Shown here: positions 34,004 to 43,702 of the stretch, in pieces
Layout: every line of letters begins with the position of its first letter
Numbering within the stretch: the first letter of the stretch is position 1
From: Cyanobacteria bacterium SZAS-4
Lineage (GTDB): Bacteria; Cyanobacteriota; Vampirovibrionia; Obscuribacterales; Obscuribacteraceae
DNA: 64,000 nt
Reading direction: 5' to 3'
NCBI GenBank assembly: GCA_018266255.1
Contig: JAFEAT010000019.1
Span: 1 to 64,000 of the forward strand
Notes under the pieces: model-generated
Told to the model about the DNA's origin: nothing
Database searches by the model: none
The model's input: the letters and a program-made list of their open reading frames with translations, nothing else
Program-made: the position numbers and the translations under genes

Positions 34004-34678
34004 CTAAGTGATGCTTGCTGCGGTTTGATTCATGTGCAGATCTGCGATTGCTTTGTTGATGTCACTGGCGCCGTAGACCGCATTTCCAGCTACAAGAACG
34101 TCAGCGCCGGCATCAACCACAACTCTACCAGTTGTTGGGTTGATGCCACCATCCACGGAGATGCGCACATCTGGATGTCCGGCATTGTCCAACATTGACC
34201 TTACGGTTTTGATCTTCGGCACCACAGCCTCGATAAACTTTTGTCCGCCAAACCCGGGATTCACAGACATGATCAGAACTAAGTCGAGATCGTCCAATAC
34301 GTATCTTATCGTCTCTGGCGACGTTCCAGGGTTAAGGGAGACCCCAGCTTTTTTGCCTAATTTACGTATATGCGAAAGCGTTCGTTGCAGGTGAACACAG
34401 GCTTCAACATGCACTGTAATATAGTCAGAGCCTGCTTCTGCGAAATCTTCCAGATATCTGTCAGGTTCGACAATCATCAAATGAACGTCGAGTGGCAAAG
34501 TCGTTTGTTTGCGAATCGCGCGCACCACAGGTGGTCCTATGGTGATATTCGGCACGAACTGACCGTCCATGACGTCGACGTGAATCCAGTCAGCACCAGC
34601 GCTTTCGACTCGTTTTATTTCTTCGCCAAGTTTGGCGAAGTCGGCGGACAAAATCGAAGGAGCTACCAGTACAGCCAT
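34004..34678 (-). CDS. rpe: Ribulose-phosphate 3-epimerase
   Basis: Rpe interconverts ribulose 5-phosphate and xylulose 5-phosphate in the pentose phosphate pathway. The metal-dependent TIM barrel shows [75 protein letters not shown] and [10 protein letters not shown]. The ATG at 34678 gives the usual 225 aa; the frame extends upstream to 34774 without homology. A regulatory link to neighbours was not seen. Confidence 0.96.
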   Translation of the reverse strand: MAVLVAPSILSADFAKLGEEIKRVESAGADWIHVDVMDGQFVPNITIGPPVVRAIRKQTTLPLDVHLMIVEPDRYLEDFAEAGSDYITVHVEACVHLQRTLSHIRKLGKKAGVSLNPGTSPETIRYVLDDLDLVLIMSVNPGFGGQKFIEAVVPKIKTVRSMLDNAGHPDVRISVDGGINPTTGRVVVDAGADVLVAGNAVYGASDINKAIADLHMNQTAASIT

Positions 34679-34917
34679 GAGTGAAGTGCCTAAAAAATTG
34701 TCGACGTGATGAGTGACCGACCCGCTAAATAAACGGGTTTTGCATATCATGACTACCTCGCAACTTCCGGTCAAGTGGAACTAAAACGGTTTTACGCTTT
34801 TGAGATGAAGTTCTTTTTAGATGCTTGAAGCCGATTCCAATTGCCTTGTTCCGTGTGGTTCTCCAATAAACTGTTGTACGGATATATATGCGCAATGTAA
34901 CGCGCGAGGGAAAGATT

Positions 34918-36018
34918 ATGCCGGACTTAGCATTGACGGAAGAGCAGCTTGAATTTCAGAAACTGGCACGGGAGTTTGCTGAAAACGAGCTGGCACCCAA
35001 AGCCTACGAGTGCGACCAGAAAGCGGAGGCTGCGCAGGATGTTCTGAAGCAATGTTGGGAATTGGGCCTGGTGACAACGTTGATCCCCGAGCAGTTTGGT
35101 GGGCTTGGTTTGTCCCTTGTGGAATCGTGCGTGATCGGCGAAGAACTCGCCGCCGGCTGCAGTGGCATCTACGGCGCTATCGAGACTAATACGCTCGCTC
35201 AACTCGTTCTGCTAGCCCTAGGGTCAGAAGCGCACAAGAAGAAATTTTTGCAACCACTGACAGAGACTGCAATTTTTGCCGGTGTCGACGTTGGGCTGTT
35301 AGGCTCTGCCGAGGCAAAGATTGACTGTTTGAGAGTCAAAGATGATTTTGTTCTGAGCGGCTCTGCTGTAGTCGCTAATGGAGCTAACTCAGAATGGTTT
35401 TTAGTTGCTGCCACCGGTTCGCCAAAAAGAATCTTTATCGTCTCTAGAAATGCTAAAGGTGTAGAAATCGGAGAACCGGTTTTTACGATTGGCAGAAAAG
35501 CACTGGCACTCACCAATGTCAAGCTGAAGAGCGTTCAAGTTGCTCCCAGTGACACTCTTGAAGTGAATCAGCATGCGCTGCAACTCTTGCACGACCAGGC
35601 TGCTTGTTTGTTAGCAGCCGGGTCGCTTGGTATCGCCCGCAGTGCAATGAAAAATGCCATTCAATATTCGAAAGAAAGAAAAACATTCGGAGTTGCGATT
35701 GCGCAGCACCAGGCAGTAGGTTTCATGATTGCTGATATGGCAAAAGATATCGAAGCGGCGCGCTTGTTGATCTTCCAAGCCTGTGCCATCGCTGGGTCCG
35801 AACAAACTGGCTTGGTATCAGCTGCGGTGGCGCGAACATTCGCTCAAGACATGGCGATGAGAATTGCCACAGATGCGGTTCAAATTTACGGTGGTTACGG
35901 GTATTCGAAAGAATATCCAGTGGAAAAACTGATGCGTGACGCAAAGTCATATCAGGTGTACCAGGGAAGCAACGTGGATTCAAAAGTTGAAATCGGACGG
36001 CAGCTTGTTCATCAGTAA
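34918..36018 (+). CDS. Acyl-CoA dehydrogenase-family protein lacking the catalytic Glu
   Basis: The acyl-CoA dehydrogenase fold is clear: LTEEQLEFQKLAREFAENELAP, PEQFGGLGLSLVES, SKERKTFGVAIAQHQAVGFMIADMA and DAVQIYGGYGYSKEYPVEKLMRDAK. The catalytic base of the medium-chain type, Glu of IYEGT, is Gln349 (VYQGSN). The alternative Glu of the isovaleryl type, before the AAG of helix G, is also absent (DQAACLLAAG). It may be an inactive or altered family member. The ATG at 34918 follows GAGGGAAAG. Etf genes exist at 24.6 kb, and a small gene follows after 12 bases. Confidence 0.9.
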   Translation: MPDLALTEEQLEFQKLAREFAENELAPKAYECDQKAEAAQDVLKQCWELGLVTTLIPEQFGGLGLSLVESCVIGEELAAGCSGIYGAIETNTLAQLVLLALGSEAHKKKFLQPLTETAIFAGVDVGLLGSAEAKIDCLRVKDDFVLSGSAVVANGANSEWFLVAATGSPKRIFIVSRNAKGVEIGEPVFTIGRKALALTNVKLKSVQVAPSDTLEVNQHALQLLHDQAACLLAAGSLGIARSAMKNAIQYSKERKTFGVAIAQHQAVGFMIADMAKDIEAARLLIFQACAIAGSEQTGLVSAAVARTFAQDMAMRIATDAVQIYGGYGYSKEYPVEKLMRDAKSYQVYQGSNVDSKVEIGRQLVHQ

Positions 36019-36030
36019 GTTTGAAATCGA

Positions 36031-36255
36031 GTGACAGACGAACTAAAAAAAGGTCAACTGCTACTGGTTAAGGCGCCGCCTTATTACGAGAAGGAATACT
36101 TCTACGAAGTAACTGGTGCTGGGGGCAAACAGATTCGCGCGTCTCTGTATCACTCACCGAAAGTCAAAAAAGCCTGGACTGTTGAAGAGTTTAAGCTGCT
36201 CGTTGAAATGGGTGTGGTTCGTTTAGCTAAAGACGATGAGCGACCGACTACGTAA
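36031..36255 (+). CDS. Small basic protein following the acyl-CoA dehydrogenase
   Basis: A 74-residue protein, starting at GTG 36031, has a compact beta-rich N-terminus (GQLLLVKAPPYYEKEYFYEVTG) and a helix WTVEEFKLLVEMGVVRLAK. It follows the dehydrogenase by 12 bases in the same orientation, which supports it being real, but there is no clear ribosome binding site. I recognise no family. Confidence 0.55.
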   Translation: MTDELKKGQLLLVKAPPYYEKEYFYEVTGAGGKQIRASLYHSPKVKKAWTVEEFKLLVEMGVVRLAKDDERPTT

Positions 36256-36266
36256 TCAGAGATGAT

Positions 36267-36797
36267 CTAGTGGCGATGACGCTTGCGATGCTTTTTAGAC
36301 CCATTCTTTGCCGCAGCAGCTGCCTTTGCTTTGGCATCGGCCTTGGCTTTTGCTTCGGCAGCTTCTTTCTCTTCGTCTGTTGGAGCATCGGGATCCTCCA
36401 GCTCATCAGCTGGATTTCCAGTCAGCGTCTGCTCGACTACATTTGCATTTTTGCCGAGAATTGGTGCCAGTACCGTGTGAATTTTATGCGGAAACCATGT
36501 CTGCACAGTGAAGCGAATGGCGCAGAAGAAGAGCGCCACGCCGATGAAGATGTAGATCGCATGTTCCGAGAAGCTTTTGACGTGCTTGCGCAGTCTTGTC
36601 GGTTTGCGTGAGCTGTTGAAATCGTTGGAAGAGAGATTATCGTCTAACCGGCGGGTCATGTCCTGCTGCTTGATTCCGCTCTTCAAGCCGCCACCCATTT
36701 TGCTCATTTCGTTAGCCGAAGTGTGTCTACCGCACACTACGCAAAATTTGAGTCCGAAATTAAGAGTGGCGCCACAGTAGGGACAAGAGGCTGGCAT
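36267..36797 (-). CDS. Zinc-ribbon protein with one membrane helix and basic tail
   Basis: The N-terminus has two CxxC knuckles in CPYCGATLNFGLKFCVVCG (about 5-23), followed by a polar linker, a single hydrophobic segment IYIFIGVALFFCAIRF (about 81-97), an acidic stretch (DEEKEAAEAKAKADAK) and a very basic end (KKHRKRHRH). It resembles the gene at 13470-14075 in plan. The lysine/alanine helix and basic tail may bind nucleic acid or membrane. The function is unknown. Confidence 0.72.
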   Translation of the reverse strand: MPASCPYCGATLNFGLKFCVVCGRHTSANEMSKMGGGLKSGIKQQDMTRRLDDNLSSNDFNSSRKPTRLRKHVKSFSEHAIYIFIGVALFFCAIRFTVQTWFPHKIHTVLAPILGKNANVVEQTLTGNPADELEDPDAPTDEEKEAAEAKAKADAKAKAAAAAKNGSKKHRKRHRH

Positions 36798-36957
36798 CTG
36801 TTATTCGATCATTCCCCGACTTGTTCGAAGCACGAGTATCTACAACGTTAGGTTCCACTATAGCACCTTGTAATACCGAGTTACGCGGCTTGCATAACTT
36901 AGACAAACAGGGCGATAAGCGGCTTTCATCTAAGGACGGTAGTAAAAATGTGCAGAC

Positions 36958-37194
36958 TTAAAAATCGGACTGGGACGCACCGGCATCAGTGGCACAATAT
37001 CGATTAAACATCTCTGATATCGATTCTTTGTCGTGCGAAAGAGTCTGCTGCTTACCATTCAGTTGAACGATGCGCTCTTTCAATTCCAGAATCTGTTCTT
37101 GAATCACATTGACTTCTTCAGTGATTTCAGACTCGGTCAGAGTAAGCGCTTCTGCAAGCGTAGCAAATGCTTTCTCTAGCTCGCTTTCAGCCAT
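36958..37194 (-). CDS. Small coiled-coil protein
   Basis: A 78-residue acidic protein is almost entirely predicted helix, with heptads through SEITEEVNVIQEQILELKER and IVQLNGKQQTLSHDKES. TTTCTCCG precedes it on the plus strand, so GGAGAAAGGA precedes the ATG on the minus strand, a good ribosome binding site. It is probably a dimerising accessory protein. No family is recognised; cysE lies on the same strand upstream. Confidence 0.62.
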   Translation of the reverse strand: MAESELEKAFATLAEALTLTESEITEEVNVIQEQILELKERIVQLNGKQQTLSHDKESISEMFNRYCATDAGASQSDF

Positions 37195-37330
37195 TGAGTT
37201 TCCTTTCTCCGAAAAGTGGATGGGCTACTGCTGGATGGTTTCGCGCCGAGTTAATCTGCGCCAACACCGTCAGGAATATATTACCCACAATCGCCGCCTC
37301 ATACGTCACTTGATTTCAACTTCGAACTGT

Positions 37331-38092
37331 CTAAATTCCAGCGCCATGCAAGAAGACGTCGACGGGATCGGTGGATGTAGGAGAAGTGGGTGCCTCTTCT
37401 TCTTCGTTTACAGGAGCGACAGGCGTCGAAAGTTGCAAAGATTCTATGCACGCGGTGACCGATTGTAGTTGTTTTTCCAGCTTGCGCACTTTGTCTTTCA
37501 GGCTTTTGATAGCTTCTGCCTCTATATCTGGCACTTCGTCCTTGACTTTCTGCCCGTCACGGTAGATGACGCGTCCCGGAACCCCAACTACGACGGAATT
37601 ATCGGGAACGTCTTTGAGGAGAATCGAGCCGGAGGCGATGCGAACGTTGTCGCCAACCATAATGTCGCCTTGAATTTCAGCACCGCTGCCGACGACTACG
37701 CCATTGCCCAGCGTGGGATGGCGTTTCGTGCCCCGGGTGGCTGAGCCCATGCGGGCTGCAGCTCCTGCGCCCAGCGTGACGCCCTGGTAGATGGTCACGT
37801 CGTCTCCGATGATTGTCGTTTCGCCCACGACAACGCCCATACCGTGGTCGATGAACACGCGCCGACCGAGGGTGGCGCCTGGGTGAATTTCGATTCCTGT
37901 CCAAACTCGACTGAAGTGAGAGACACACCGAGCGAGCGTATAGAAATCGTGCGTCCAGAGCATGTGGGAGAGCTGGTGCAAGGTGACGGCGTGGAAGCCC
38001 GGATAGCAGAGAACCACCTCCAGCCTGGACCTCGCTGCGGGGTCCTGGTCGAAAATGGCGTCGATATTCTCTCTTATGCGCCGTAGTATCAT
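37331..38092 (-). CDS. cysE: Serine O-acetyltransferase
   Basis: CysE acetylates L-serine with acetyl-CoA, the first step of cysteine synthesis. An N-terminal helical part ([14 protein letters not shown]) precedes a left-handed beta helix of hexapeptides: [43 protein letters not shown], with the catalytic His in [20 protein letters not shown] is characteristic. The C-terminal 60 residues are a charged coiled coil with a Pro/Thr tail, longer than E. coli CysE. The ATG at 38092 has GGAG about nine bases upstream. Confidence 0.94.
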   Translation of the reverse strand: MILRRIRENIDAIFDQDPAARSRLEVVLCYPGFHAVTLHQLSHMLWTHDFYTLARCVSHFSRVWTGIEIHPGATLGRRVFIDHGMGVVVGETTIIGDDVTIYQGVTLGAGAAARMGSATRGTKRHPTLGNGVVVGSGAEIQGDIMVGDNVRIASGSILLKDVPDNSVVVGVPGRVIYRDGQKVKDEVPDIEAEAIKSLKDKVRKLEKQLQSVTACIESLQLSTPVAPVNEEEEAPTSPTSTDPVDVFLHGAGI

Positions 38093-38422
38093 GCCGAAAT
38101 GCTCCAAAATCAGATTAGTATTGCCTCTTGACAAGTTTGGATGGGTTTAAGGATCCCCCTGAAAAGGGAATCTATGTAAGTGGACAGGAATTTTCACATT
38201 AATAATGTTGAGAAACAGGGTATCTCCACCGACCAACTGCGTAGTTTCCCCATACTTGCGGGGCTTTTAAGGATTATTCTGGGTTAAAAGTTATCACTTA
38301 AATGTCGAAAGTGTCAGGTATTCGGATACAAGACAAGATGTCAGGAGAGTCAAATTGACTGCCGTACCCCACAAAAAAGTTCAGAGACAGCGAGCCCGTT
38401 AGGTTCTTCAAGTTTTCCATAA
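38093..38422. other. Intergenic region between cysE and the giant gene
   Basis: These 330 bases contain no gene. CCCC (38248-38251) and GGGG (38260-38263) can pair with TTTT following, a short terminator-like hairpin. CACATTAATAATG near 38198 is AT-rich and could hold a promoter for the giant gene. No strong ribosome binding site precedes its ATG. Confidence 0.5.
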
Positions 38423-41400
38423 ATGACAAACGACTGGAACAATTTCTCAATAGGCAAGGTGGAACCGAAAGATTCCACTACACCTACGCCTGCTGTTCCA
38501 CTCGGGACCACACTAAACCTGGCTAGCCTCAGACCGAACGATCGTCCTGCTGGACCAGCGGCGCCTGTTGCTCCTGCTGGAAGCGGAACTTTCATGGACG
38601 CCGCCGGCGGATTCATGACCGGTATGGGCAAGCAAGCCGTTGGCACGGTTGATTCCCTCCTTGGGATGGACAACGTCCTCCTGAAGAAAAATATCGCTAT
38701 GGGCGGCAGCGGCACCACCGCCGAGGGTGTTGGCTGGATGCCTGTTGCCGGAAAGCTCATTCACGGTGTCAGTGAGACTGTTTCGGTTGCCTGGCATAAC
38801 CCGGGTGCGATTATGGCCATCCCCGGTCAAATCGCGCAGCAATGGAACAACGGCGATATGCGCACCCGAGGCGACATCGCTGGTCAGGCTACATTTATTA
38901 TCGGTTCTCTGTTTGTTGGTGGTAGCGGCGCTGCGAAAGCCGGCAATATCGCTGGCGACGTGCGGGAAGCCTCAGTTTTGTCCAAGGGAATGACCACACT
39001 TGGCGAAACCGGCAACACCGTACGAACCCTCGAAACCACAGTCACCGGATTGCGCGGCTCGAACCTTGTCGCTGATGCCAGCAATTTCGGAAAAACCGGT
39101 CTCATGGCAGATGCCGCCGGACTGACCAGAACGACAGCTTTAGCAGGCGATGTGACAGCCGAAGCCGGATTATTGACTCGCGGCGCCGGAGTTTTGGACC
39201 AGACTGCTAACGGTTTAATCAGAACCGGAAGCTTCACTGAGAAAGTATTGCCTGCCACTGAAGGCGCAACCAAGTTCCTGGTTAAAGGTGGCGAAACTGC
39301 ATCGAGCCTCGGTCTTGGCGAAATGTCCATGCCGAATCGTTTACTTGGGTTGCAGACGACTGAGCAAGGTGCCGGCGTCGTCAGCAAATTCCTTTCCCGC
39401 TTCAAAGCAGCGCCCGAGCTGGAAACCAGCCTAGGCACAACCGTTCAAAGCATTCCAAAATTTGGCAAAGGCGCGGCGCTCACCGAAGATCTTGCTGCCG
39501 CCGGCAGAGTGGCTGACTTCACTACCGATGCAGGAAAACTCACGGGACTTACATCTGACCTCAGTCACGCAGGTACGATGGGTCGCGCCGCTACTGACGC
39601 TGAAAAACTTCTCGCTGGTGGAGCTGGCAAAGTTGAAGCTCTCGGCACCAATGCCGGTAAAGTTGAAGCGCTCGGCACCAATGTCGGCAGAGTCGAAACA
39701 TTCGGCGCCAAGGCAGAAACGCTCGGCGTCAAGGCTGAAACGCTCGGCGTGAAAGCTGAGACCGTTGGCGGAAAAGTCGAGACGCTTGGTGGCGCCGGTC
39801 GATTGACCGAGACAGTTGCACCACAGGCGGTGAGAGCAGAGCATGCAGTTCAGACCGCTGAGCAACTGGCTCCTCACATCGATCAATTTGCTGAACAAGC
39901 AAGACTCTTAAGAACTACCGAGAATCTCGGCGCTCACAGCACACCACTGGCTGAACTGGAAACTGGTTTGACCAAGTTCAAGACAGCAGCAGGAGCCGGA
40001 GAACGCGCCGAAGCCTTAACTCAATTGAACAAGACCGTCAGTGCACTCGAAGCGCAAGGTGTTGAAACCTCGGCTCTGCGCAGCTCACTGACTCGCTTGC
40101 AAGCTGAAACTCAAACCATCGAAAGAGTGTCGCAGCTTCGCACTGCCACTACTCAGATCGCCGAACACTCTACAACGTTGACTTCGCAGACTGCCGAATT
40201 GACCACTAAGTTCGGTGGACGAGCCTCAGTTCAAGAGCTGGAGCAAGCTACTAAGCAACTGGCACAAGCCAAAAACGCTGGGGAAACAGCTCAAGCTCTT
40301 GGCGCCGTAGAGAAAGCGACCGCCAAAGTGATTGCAGACTTGCCTGCTGAATCAACCGCCGCACTGCGTACGACAGTTGAATCTCTAAGAGCGCCAGTTC
40401 AGTTCGCGGCCAAAGCCGAAGCTGCCGAAGCTGTCGCCACGCAATTCGCAGAGCGCTCCGCTTCACTCACCAAGCAAGTTTCAGAACTGACTACAAGCCC
40501 CGCCGTGCGTGAGTTGGATGTCGCTACCAAACAATTGGCGCAAGCAGGAAGTGCGGCTGATAGAGCACAAGCTCTGTCTGCAGTAGAGAGAGCTTCGGCC
40601 AAAGTAATGACTGAAGTTCCTGCAGAGACTGCGACCGCGCTTCGCACTACTATTGAATCGCTGAAAACTCCAGTACAAGCTGCTCTCAGAAGCGAAGTGG
40701 CTGACGTTGCTGCTGCCCAAATCGTTGAACGCACTTCTGCATTGACCGAACAGACTACTCAAATTGCAGCGAAATATGGCAGCAAAGCTTCGGTTCAAGA
40801 ACTATCCAACGCCACCAAGGCGTTTAATGAAGCTGAAACCTTCAGCGAAAAAGCGCGGGCGCTCGGAGCTGTCGAAAGAGCTACCGCTAGAGTCGCCAAT
40901 GAAATTCCTGAAGCTGGTGCCAGCTTGACGAAGACTGTAGAAAGTCTGAGAGCGCCAGTTCAAACCGCTGTCAAAGTTGAACAAACCGAGATGGTGGCGG
41001 CGCAAATCGCTGAACGTTCGAATCAGTTAGCTGCCGAAACTTCGCAACTGGCTGCCAAATTTGCTGAGAATCCAGCAGTTCGTGAGATGAGCACGGCATC
41101 GAGAGAATTCGCTCAAGCGAAAAGCGCAGTTGAACAAGCTGAAGCTTACGCGAAGATGGAAAAAGCGGCAGCCGCTGTCAAAGAATTGGGACCAGAAGGT
41201 GCCAAAGTTGCACGCACCGTCGAGTCGCTCGGTGCGCCGGTTGAGACCGCTGCTCGTGCTCAAAGAATTGAAAATGCAGTCGTACAAGTTGAAGAACGCG
41301 TCGGCTCGTTGACGACTCAGACAAAATCTCTCGTAACAGAACTTGCTGCTGAAGGTAAGGTTCCAGCTTCTGTTCGTGACCTCGATGCAGCCGCAGCCCG

Positions 41401-43663
41401 CCTGCAGCAAGCAACCACAGCTTCCGAAAAAGCTGAAGCTTTCGCCGCAGTGCAGAAATCTGCCACCGAAGTCGCTACAGAACTGCCAGGTAAATCAGCA
41501 CAGATCACCAAGACTGTTGAATCGATTGCACCACACGTCGAGCAAGCAGAGCGCTTGACTCAGTTCGAAAACGTATCGTCGAAACTTGCTTATCATGCCG
41601 ATGATGTTGCCAAAGAAGCATCGCTTCTCAAAGCAACCAATTCGACTCTCAAGTCTGAAGCCGCGTTGGCCGATTTGCAAACTAGCGCCAGCACTTTCAA
41701 AGCCGCAACAGCCACCGAACGCACTGAGCAGCTCGCTCAGATGAACAAGAACTTGCGCCTCGTTGAAGCAGAAGTCGGCGAAGCGAAAGTTGCAGGTCTT
41801 CGTACAAGCGTCGCTCGTTTGGAAAACGAAGCTGGCACATTCGAGCGCATGGCCACTGTCGATAAGTCAGTTGCTCAAGTGAGCGAACAATCGCAATCGT
41901 TGATTCGCCAGGTTGCTGAACTTGACGCGAAGACAACCAATGCCGCAGTCAAGCTTTCACTGGAAAACCTCAGAACCGCTGCCACCGAAACTGGTACCGC
42001 GAACGCTCTGAGCCGCACCGAGTTGCTCGCACAACATGCGAAGGATATCGCAGTTGTTGAGCGTGAAATGGGCACCATCGCCGGTGGACAGATGCGCACT
42101 GCCGTCGCTGAGTTGGACCGCGCCACCGCTGCTGCTAGATCGAATGCGATTGAATTAGTCGAGTACCAAGGCGCTAAGATCACACAACAACTCGGCTACT
42201 TGCAAGAAGGCAACCTCGGTTCACGTGTTCAAGCTCTGCGCCTCGAACAGTTGCAGCATGACGTTGCTGTAATGAAGTCGATGGTGTCAGCCAACGCTGA
42301 AGCCTCGACACAGTTGTTGAAACTAGAACAACAAATCAAGGGCGTTGATGCCGTTGCTAACATTCTGGCTCATCCTGAAGTTGCTAGAGCCCCTGGCAAA
42401 GAGTTGCTTAGACTGGCTCAGAGCGCTGATTCCGCCACTGCAACAGCTGCTGCAGATAGACTCGTTCTCAGTGGCAAGTACGAGAAGCTTGGCGAAGGTC
42501 CTGTTTCTGGCTTGATTTCAGAGCGCGCACAATTCTGGAATACACAAAACAAACTTACGGCTCTAGAAGACACCGTCAAGACAAAGCTGTTCGAATCAGG
42601 CAAGTTGTTCGGTCTGCCATTCGGCGATCCGATTTTGAAGAAGACATTGTTCGACATCGCCGCAGCCTCAGGTGGCATTCTCCTGCTCGACGGCGTTGCC
42701 GGCTACAACTTGAACAAGATCGCAGCCATGGCTCGCGACAATGTGCTTAGTGCCCAGGCTGAAGCGCAGGCACGCAAAGACGACCAACCTAAGAAAGAAG
42801 CAGAAGTTAAGCCAACCGAAGTCAAAACAACTAACGCTCAAGGTCAAACAATTTCGAACACCACCCAAGCTAGCAACAGTGGCAATTCGAACGCCGTCGC
42901 AAACGTACAAGCTACCAGAGCTTCCGACAACACCGGTTCGGAAACCTACACTCGCACATCGCAACAAGTCGTCTTCAAGAGTGATGCTCAAGAAGTGAAG
43001 ATGTCGCCAGTAGCGCAGGTCTATGCCACTCCGAAGTTCTTAGCTTCTGAAGAAACCAACAACATTCCAGCCGGAAGTTTCCCAACAAGCGGCGCAAGCT
43101 GGTGGTGGAAGCAACAACATGGTGGCAACCCATGGGGCTTCAACCGCGGTCCTGGAGCTGCTCCTGTCGTTCAAGAAGACGTGAAGCAGTCCGTGCAAAT
43201 TACACCGCGTGCTCGTGGTATCGCCGCAACTCCTCAAGACGATCTGACCAAGATCGCTCAGGTGCGTTTCCCCATTCCTCGCGTAATGGACATTACAAAT
43301 CAGGCAATGCTGCTCAACAGTCCTAACCAGTTCTCTTCCAAAGCCGGAAGACCTGGTGGCGTCGGTGGCACCGGCGGTGGTACGAGAAGCTGGGCTACGG
43401 TTGACTGGAGTCAAATCGGAGCACACCGCTCATCTACATCAGAAGGCGGCAAAGGCAACAAAGATTTGGCTAACCTCGAGAAGGACGAAGAGCAGGGAAT
43501 TGACGGAGCCGGCGGCACTGTCACCGCTCAGAATCAGCCTGGCATTCCAGTTTTAGCTCAAAATGCCAACGATCCAAATGCAGTCGATCCTAACGATCCG
43601 AACTCAGTTGTCGCTCTCAATGCGCAACAGAAAAAAGACGACGATAACTTCGCCAAAGTTTAG
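38423..43663 (+). CDS. Giant alanine-rich coiled-coil repeat protein (1746 aa)
   Basis: I recognise no family for the whole protein. There is no signal peptide. Residues about 55-190 are Gly/Ala-rich and hydrophobic, with WHNPGAIMAIPGQIAQQW and GDIAGQATFIIGSLFVG, resembling segments that precede toxins in polymorphic toxin proteins. Residues about 403-457 are short 'KVEALG' repeats. From about 470 to 1300 helical units of 92-99 residues repeat; the anchor TVESL occurs at about residues 652, 744, 839, 933 and 1032. A hydrophobic stretch lies near 1412-1430. The last 300 residues are disordered, rich in Asn, Gln, Ser and Gly, and end in repeated DPN. It may be a structural scaffold or surface fibre. 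It stands alone. Confidence 0.85.
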   Translation: MTNDWNNFSIGKVEPKDSTTPTPAVPLGTTLNLASLRPNDRPAGPAAPVAPAGSGTFMDAAGGFMTGMGKQAVGTVDSLLGMDNVLLKKNIAMGGSGTTAEGVGWMPVAGKLIHGVSETVSVAWHNPGAIMAIPGQIAQQWNNGDMRTRGDIAGQATFIIGSLFVGGSGAAKAGNIAGDVREASVLSKGMTTLGETGNTVRTLETTVTGLRGSNLVADASNFGKTGLMADAAGLTRTTALAGDVTAEAGLLTRGAGVLDQTANGLIRTGSFTEKVLPATEGATKFLVKGGETASSLGLGEMSMPNRLLGLQTTEQGAGVVSKFLSRFKAAPELETSLGTTVQSIPKFGKGAALTEDLAAAGRVADFTTDAGKLTGLTSDLSHAGTMGRAATDAEKLLAGGAGKVEALGTNAGKVEALGTNVGRVETFGAKAETLGVKAETLGVKAETVGGKVETLGGAGRLTETVAPQAVRAEHAVQTAEQLAPHIDQFAEQARLLRTTENLGAHSTPLAELETGLTKFKTAAGAGERAEALTQLNKTVSALEAQGVETSALRSSLTRLQAETQTIERVSQLRTATTQIAEHSTTLTSQTAELTTKFGGRASVQELEQATKQLAQAKNAGETAQALGAVEKATAKVIADLPAESTAALRTTVESLRAPVQFAAKAEAAEAVATQFAERSASLTKQVSELTTSPAVRELDVATKQLAQAGSAADRAQALSAVERASAKVMTEVPAETATALRTTIESLKTPVQAALRSEVADVAAAQIVERTSALTEQTTQIAAKYGSKASVQELSNATKAFNEAETFSEKARALGAVERATARVANEIPEAGASLTKTVESLRAPVQTAVKVEQTEMVAAQIAERSNQLAAETSQLAAKFAENPAVREMSTASREFAQAKSAVEQAEAYAKMEKAAAAVKELGPEGAKVARTVESLGAPVETAARAQRIENAVVQVEERVGSLTTQTKSLVTELAAEGKVPASVRDLDAAAARLQQATTASEKAEAFAAVQKSATEVATELPGKSAQITKTVESIAPHVEQAERLTQFENVSSKLAYHADDVAKEASLLKATNSTLKSEAALADLQTSASTFKAATATERTEQLAQMNKNLRLVEAEVGEAKVAGLRTSVARLENEAGTFERMATVDKSVAQVSEQSQSLIRQVAELDAKTTNAAVKLSLENLRTAATETGTANALSRTELLAQHAKDIAVVEREMGTIAGGQMRTAVAELDRATAAARSNAIELVEYQGAKITQQLGYLQEGNLGSRVQALRLEQLQHDVAVMKSMVSANAEASTQLLKLEQQIKGVDAVANILAHPEVARAPGKELLRLAQSADSATATAAADRLVLSGKYEKLGEGPVSGLISERAQFWNTQNKLTALEDTVKTKLFESGKLFGLPFGDPILKKTLFDIAAASGGILLLDGVAGYNLNKIAAMARDNVLSAQAEAQARKDDQPKKEAEVKPTEVKTTNAQGQTISNTTQASNSGNSNAVANVQATRASDNTGSETYTRTSQQVVFKSDAQEVKMSPVAQVYATPKFLASEETNNIPAGSFPTSGASWWWKQQHGGNPWGFNRGPGAAPVVQEDVKQSVQITPRARGIAATPQDDLTKIAQVRFPIPRVMDITNQAMLLNSPNQFSSKAGRPGGVGGTGGGTRSWATVDWSQIGAHRSSTSEGGKGNKDLANLEKDEEQGIDGAGGTVTAQNQPGIPVLAQNANDPNAVDPNDPNSVVALNAQQKKDDDNFAKV

Positions 43664-43702
43664 GCGCGATGCGCAACAACAAAAAGAACTAGACGCTTAG
43701 CT

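Noticed and set aside
40375-41520. CRISPR-like or tandem DNA repeat in the giant gene
   Set aside because: The 276-297-base periodicity is protein-level repetition inside one open frame; the DNA copies are diverged and have no spacer structure.
38423-43663. Polymorphic toxin
   Set aside because: Only the N-terminal segment resembles toxin pre-modules. The C-terminus is disordered with no nuclease or other toxin motif, and no immunity gene follows.
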